Of a DNA stretch of 64,000 nt, positions 61,408-64,000 are shown piece after piece. The position numbers and the translations under genes were made by a program. The notes below the pieces were generated by a model, which was given only the letters and a program-made list of their open reading frames with translations, was not told where the DNA came from and made no database searches. Positions within the stretch are counted from its first letter, which is position 1. The number at the start of each line of letters is the position of its first letter. The DNA comes from Clostridia bacterium (lineage in GTDB: Bacteria > Bacillota > Clostridia > Christensenellales > SZUA-584): positions 62,001-126,000 of the forward strand of contig JABGQS010000002.1 of the NCBI GenBank assembly GCA_018648645.1, written 5' to 3'.

Positions 61408-62319
61408 CTAGAACTCTAGTCCTGTTGTAAGGATTATCCGCACGAAACCCGCTTCAAAAAAAGTGTCTACCTTGACAATGCATTCTCTTACTACGCCGTT
61501 ATCACCGATGTCGTATGTAAACGAAACCCTTGTAAAGCCTTGACTGTTCTCTTCTACGGCAAAGTCTTTTTCGCCGTCGTATTGTAGGTACCACTCATGG
61601 ATTTGACGCGTAATGTCTTGGTCGCCCATGCTAAACATACGATACATTGAAAACCCGTCATTCGCTTTGTCTGCGCCGCAGCCCTCATACATTGCAAACT
61701 CGTCAGTCAGCGCTTCGTGAATGATTCCGTTTTGCGGCCAGTACTCTGCTAAGACCTCGTCGATAACGGTTATTCGAGCGCTTGGGAAAAAACCTATATA
61801 GACATAGTTGCCGTCCGGCTTTTCCTTTATTTCAAAAGTTGTTGCGAGCGGGTCGCCGTTTTCGTCTGTTTCATTTAGAAACTCTGCAGCATGGTATAGC
61901 TCATCTAATACATACCCGTACACGCCCAATCCGAATTGGTCTTGGATCTGCTCCACGGTTAAATCTGGCATGTATCTGAACGTCAAGTAGTTGCCGTCAC
62001 CCATCAGACCGTTGTCGCAGAACACAACATAGCTTTCGCCGAACGTGTCCGCACCGATGTTTTGCGCCGGCCACAAGCCTTGCATTTTTTCTATCAGCTC
62101 GTCCGAAAAGTAAAGGCTCGTTTTGGCAGGTGTGGGAGTGGGGGTCGGCATTGGCGTTGGCGCCTTGGTTGGCGCTTGCGTCGGCGCGCCCTCCTCTATG
62201 AGCTCGTCCACAATGGCCTGCCCTTCCTCCTCTTTGCCGGGTTGGCAGCCGGCTGCGAATGTCAGCATGACAAAAAGCACAATCAACAACAGTATCAGTA
62301 ATCGTCCTTTAGTAACCAT
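61408..62319 (-). CDS. Lipoprotein with Thr/Pro linker (paralogue A)
   Basis: 303 residues. Signal MVTKGRLLILLLIVLFV with lipobox FAAGC (Cys25), then a Thr/Pro-rich linker (APTQAPTKAPTPMPTPTPTP) and a C-terminal domain. The domain aligns with the next lipoprotein: ELIEKMQGLWPAQNIGADTFG against EQIEGIRDLWPVQNASIDDFG, and both end (L/V)EF. Function unknown; a duplicated surface lipoprotein family. Confidence 0.82.
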   Translation of the reverse strand: MVTKGRLLILLLIVLFVMLTFAAGCQPGKEEEGQAIVDELIEEGAPTQAPTKAPTPMPTPTPTPAKTSLYFSDELIEKMQGLWPAQNIGADTFGESYVVFCDNGLMGDGNYLTFRYMPDLTVEQIQDQFGLGVYGYVLDELYHAAEFLNETDENGDPLATTFEIKEKPDGNYVYIGFFPSARITVIDEVLAEYWPQNGIIHEALTDEFAMYEGCGADKANDGFSMYRMFSMGDQDITRQIHEWYLQYDGEKDFAVEENSQGFTRVSFTYDIGDNGVVRECIVKVDTFFEAGFVRIILTTGLEF

Positions 62320-62581
62320 AATTATTTCCTCCTGGCTTATTCAGTTTTTTGTCAGTCATTTTAGCAAGTAATTTGATAATACGTGCCGCGCGATGCAGCA
62401 ACGTGGGTTTGGGGTGTTTGCCGTTATGAAATGTAATTAGTAATATTATTATAGCATAATTATTAGAAAAATCAAAAAAGTGTCCTACCCATCTTTTGCA
62501 CGCTTATGCAAAAGAAAAGACCCGCATATTTGCAGGTCTTTTGCAGTTGTGTTATTTTGTTTTATGCGAGCCAAGCATTTG

Positions 62582-63484
62582 CTAGAACTCTACTCTTACC
62601 GAGAAGGCCACTTGGATCATATCTGAACTCTCATACAAATGTATTCTGGCAAAGGCACGATTTGATACGTCGCCTTCAATGTCATGGAAAAATGACAGGC
62701 TCGGTGCGTTGTACCCTTCTTCCGGAATGCTTTCGAAGTGCGGTTTGTCTGCTAACTCTGCCTCGAAGCCGCGATATACCGGCAGCGCCCCTGCAGGCAT
62801 CAGCTGATGTGTTCTCCACAGCTCTAAGCCGTTTGTCCCGGGGAAAACCCCAATCCCGATGAAATGTGTATTCTCGTCGGTAAGCGCTCCGTCGCTTTGC
62901 CAGTCTGTCGGCCAAAGGTCTAGGTGAATGTTATCAACAATCTGATGCCGCGAGTCCGGGGTGAAGTTAAGGTACACCGTGTTATAGAGGTCCATCTCTC
63001 CAATACTTACCGACACTTGGAGCGGCTCTCCGGCTGCGTTTTTTTCGTCCACCCATTCTCCAGTATAGTAAGTCTCTGTCAGCGGATGCCCGAATATCGG
63101 TGTGCCGAAATCCTCTTGCAGCTGCTCTATCGGTTCTTCCGAATGATACTCGAACGTCAAGTATGACGTGCCGTTACCCCATTCGTTGTCGGCATAGACA
63201 GCGTACAAACTCCCAAAATCGTCAATGCTTGCATTTTGTACCGGCCACAGATCTCTTATTCCTTCAATCTGCTCGTCCGTTAGGTTGAAACCGACTTTCT
63301 TTGGTGTTGGTGTTGGCGTGCTCGTTGGCGACATAGTTGCTGCGCCCTCTTCTATAAACTCGTCCACAATATCATCCGCTTCAAATTCAAATCCGGGATT
63401 TACGTAATCACATGCTGTCAAAGTGACAACTACTAAAAGCAGTAGTGCGAGCGTCATTATCAATAGTCTTTTCTTGTTAAACAT
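62582..63484 (-). CDS. Lipoprotein with Thr/Pro linker (paralogue B)
   Basis: 300 residues from MFNKKRLLIMTLALLLLVVV with lipobox TLTAC (Cys25). The linker reads MSPTSTPTPTP. DIVDEFIEEGA before the linker and LTFEYHSEEPIEQLQEDFG match paralogue A (AIVDELIEEGA, LTFRYMPDLTVEQIQDQFG). ATG 63484 follows aaggagg; the track start is 32 residues longer. Upstream sequences of the two paralogues also share TTTT-x-TGTCARTCATTTTAG, so the promoter region was copied too. Confidence 0.82.
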   Translation of the reverse strand: MFNKKRLLIMTLALLLLVVVTLTACDYVNPGFEFEADDIVDEFIEEGAATMSPTSTPTPTPKKVGFNLTDEQIEGIRDLWPVQNASIDDFGSLYAVYADNEWGNGTSYLTFEYHSEEPIEQLQEDFGTPIFGHPLTETYYTGEWVDEKNAAGEPLQVSVSIGEMDLYNTVYLNFTPDSRHQIVDNIHLDLWPTDWQSDGALTDENTHFIGIGVFPGTNGLELWRTHQLMPAGALPVYRGFEAELADKPHFESIPEEGYNAPSLSFFHDIEGDVSNRAFARIHLYESSDMIQVAFSVRVEF

Positions 63485-63796
63485 AGCTAGTTCCTCCTTA
63501 CATCTTTGTTTTCTGTCAATCATTTTAGTTGCATAATTGCTTCTTTGGTGCTCCGCTTTGGTTTCTCTTGTCCAAAGCATAATCGTTAGTTATAAGTTCA
63601 CGGCCAAAATGTCATTCATATAATAGTTAGCCTCTGCTAACATTATAGCACGGGCGCTTTATCTCACCAAATGCAAACGTGCCGTTTATATGGAAAATTC
63701 GGATAATAATGTTGTTATTTTGCGCTGTTCAATATTTTGGCGCTTTTCCAATGGTAAGACCCTGTCATTCCTGCTCTGCTCTTCCAGTCTCGCCCA
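63485..63796. other. Intergenic stretch between lipoprotein B and the acetyltransferase
   Basis: About 310 bases without a gene. It holds the lipoprotein B leader and a small hairpin GTTAGC-CTCT-GCTAAC (63626-63641). Nothing else I can support. Confidence 0.6.
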
Positions 63797-63825
63797 TTGT
63801 GTTATTCGCCTGTTCGTAGTATGAT
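63797..63825 (+). promoter_or_regulatory. Promoter ending 7 nt before the last gene's ATG
   Basis: TTGTGT, 17 bp, TATGAT (63820-63825), seven bases, ATG at 63833. No ribosome site. Confidence 0.5.
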
Positions 63826-63832
63826 TTAGCCG

Positions 63833-64000
63833 ATGAATGCTCAAGATAAAAAATGGTATAGGCTTGACAACGCGGCCAAATTGTATCCCGCTATTCGCAA
63901 TCGGCGATGGACCGCAGTGTTTCGCGTGTCCGCAAAACTAAACGAGACCGTAGACAAAGCGCTGCTGCAAAAGGCGCTTGACATGACGCTGCCCAGGATG
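63833..64000 (+). CDS. Alcohol acetyltransferase-like protein, 5' part only
   Basis: 56 codons, open to the window edge. WYRLDNAAKLYPAIRNRRWTAVFRVSAKLNETVDKALLQKAL is the usual start of condensation-domain-like proteins annotated as alcohol acetyltransferase (PF07247-type) in Clostridia; the active-site HxxxD lies beyond the window. The likely role is acyl transfer, possibly to a lipid or alcohol. It may be translated from a leaderless mRNA. Confidence 0.65.
   Translation, partial: MNAQDKKWYRLDNAAKLYPAIRNRRWTAVFRVSAKLNETVDKALLQKALDMTLPRM

Overview
The window looks like the chromosome of an uncultured, anaerobic, Clostridia-like Bacillota (Firmicutes). The signs are strong Shine-Dalgarno sequences with frequent TTG starts, an S-box (SAM-I) riboswitch on metK, YhbD/YhbE-type and RqcP-type genes, a formyl-THF synthetase and a methyltransferase of the MtaA/CmuA type, an oxygen-sensitive (anaerobic) sulfatase-maturating enzyme, and separate GltX and GlnRS. 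No plasmid, phage or integrase gene is visible. Most of the sequence is ordinary housekeeping chromosome, with a few AT-rich accessory genes set into it.

Layout: 1-7.6 kb holds a lipoprotein, a membrane protein, an aminotransferase, a nitroreductase, a cupin, comFC, recD2 and two paralogous 3-TM proteins. 7.7-13 kb holds a yhbD/bactofilin pair behind a palindromic promoter, an AT-rich nuclease/helicase (DUF2075), metK with its S-box, and a small export protein. 13.1-16.7 kb holds a TtcA-like PP-loop enzyme, a QueG-like Fe-S protein, ispE and rsmG. 17-24.6 kb holds two tandem GNAT-like paralogues with TTG starts, a degV gene broken by one in-frame stop, an MtaA-like methyltransferase with an MFS transporter, a DUF3788 gene and a membrane protein followed by a remnant of a second copy. 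At 24.65-24.93 kb there is a strongly promoted, highly structured RNA gene on the minus strand.

25-39.4 kb is a mostly plus-strand housekeeping block: corA (structured leader with a small ORF), an FmdB-like zinc ribbon, radC, a GNAT, rqcP, fused ispDF, leuS, queT (structured leader), greA, lysS, dus, a tRNA-Val(CAC) and ppiB. 39.4-46 kb holds a pgsA-like gene, a SorE-like dehydrogenase with a DeoR regulator, fhs, a YhfC-type membrane protease with a GntR regulator, and three copies of a roughly 60-90 bp palindromic intergenic repeat. 46.2-52.6 kb is a minus-strand block: gltX, two small PQ-loop-like membrane proteins, glnS, pyrG, an MBL-fold hydrolase and a DUF1934 gene, followed by an AT-rich Mrr-like nuclease.

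54-58.5 kb is a catabolic operon: a pyridoxamine-phosphate-oxidase-like protein, two cytoplasmic Cys-type sulfatases (both CIPAR) and the radical-SAM enzyme that would activate them. Two copies of a TGGTATAGACCA operator lie upstream and resemble GntR/HutC (NagR/DasR) sites, which suggests amino-sugar control. The right end holds four lipoproteins and a flavodoxin. The promoters of the flavodoxin and of one lipoprotein share a GTGAC-N3-GTCAC palindrome placed where a class II CRP/FNR-type activator would bind. The last gene is the start of an alcohol-acetyltransferase-like protein.

The best candidates for something undescribed are the structured RNA near 24.8 kb, the corA leader, the paired class II operator modules, the sulfatase regulon, and four genes whose -10 box lies only 6-7 nt before the ATG, suggesting leaderless mRNAs. 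All calls are from reading the sequence; no database search was possible.
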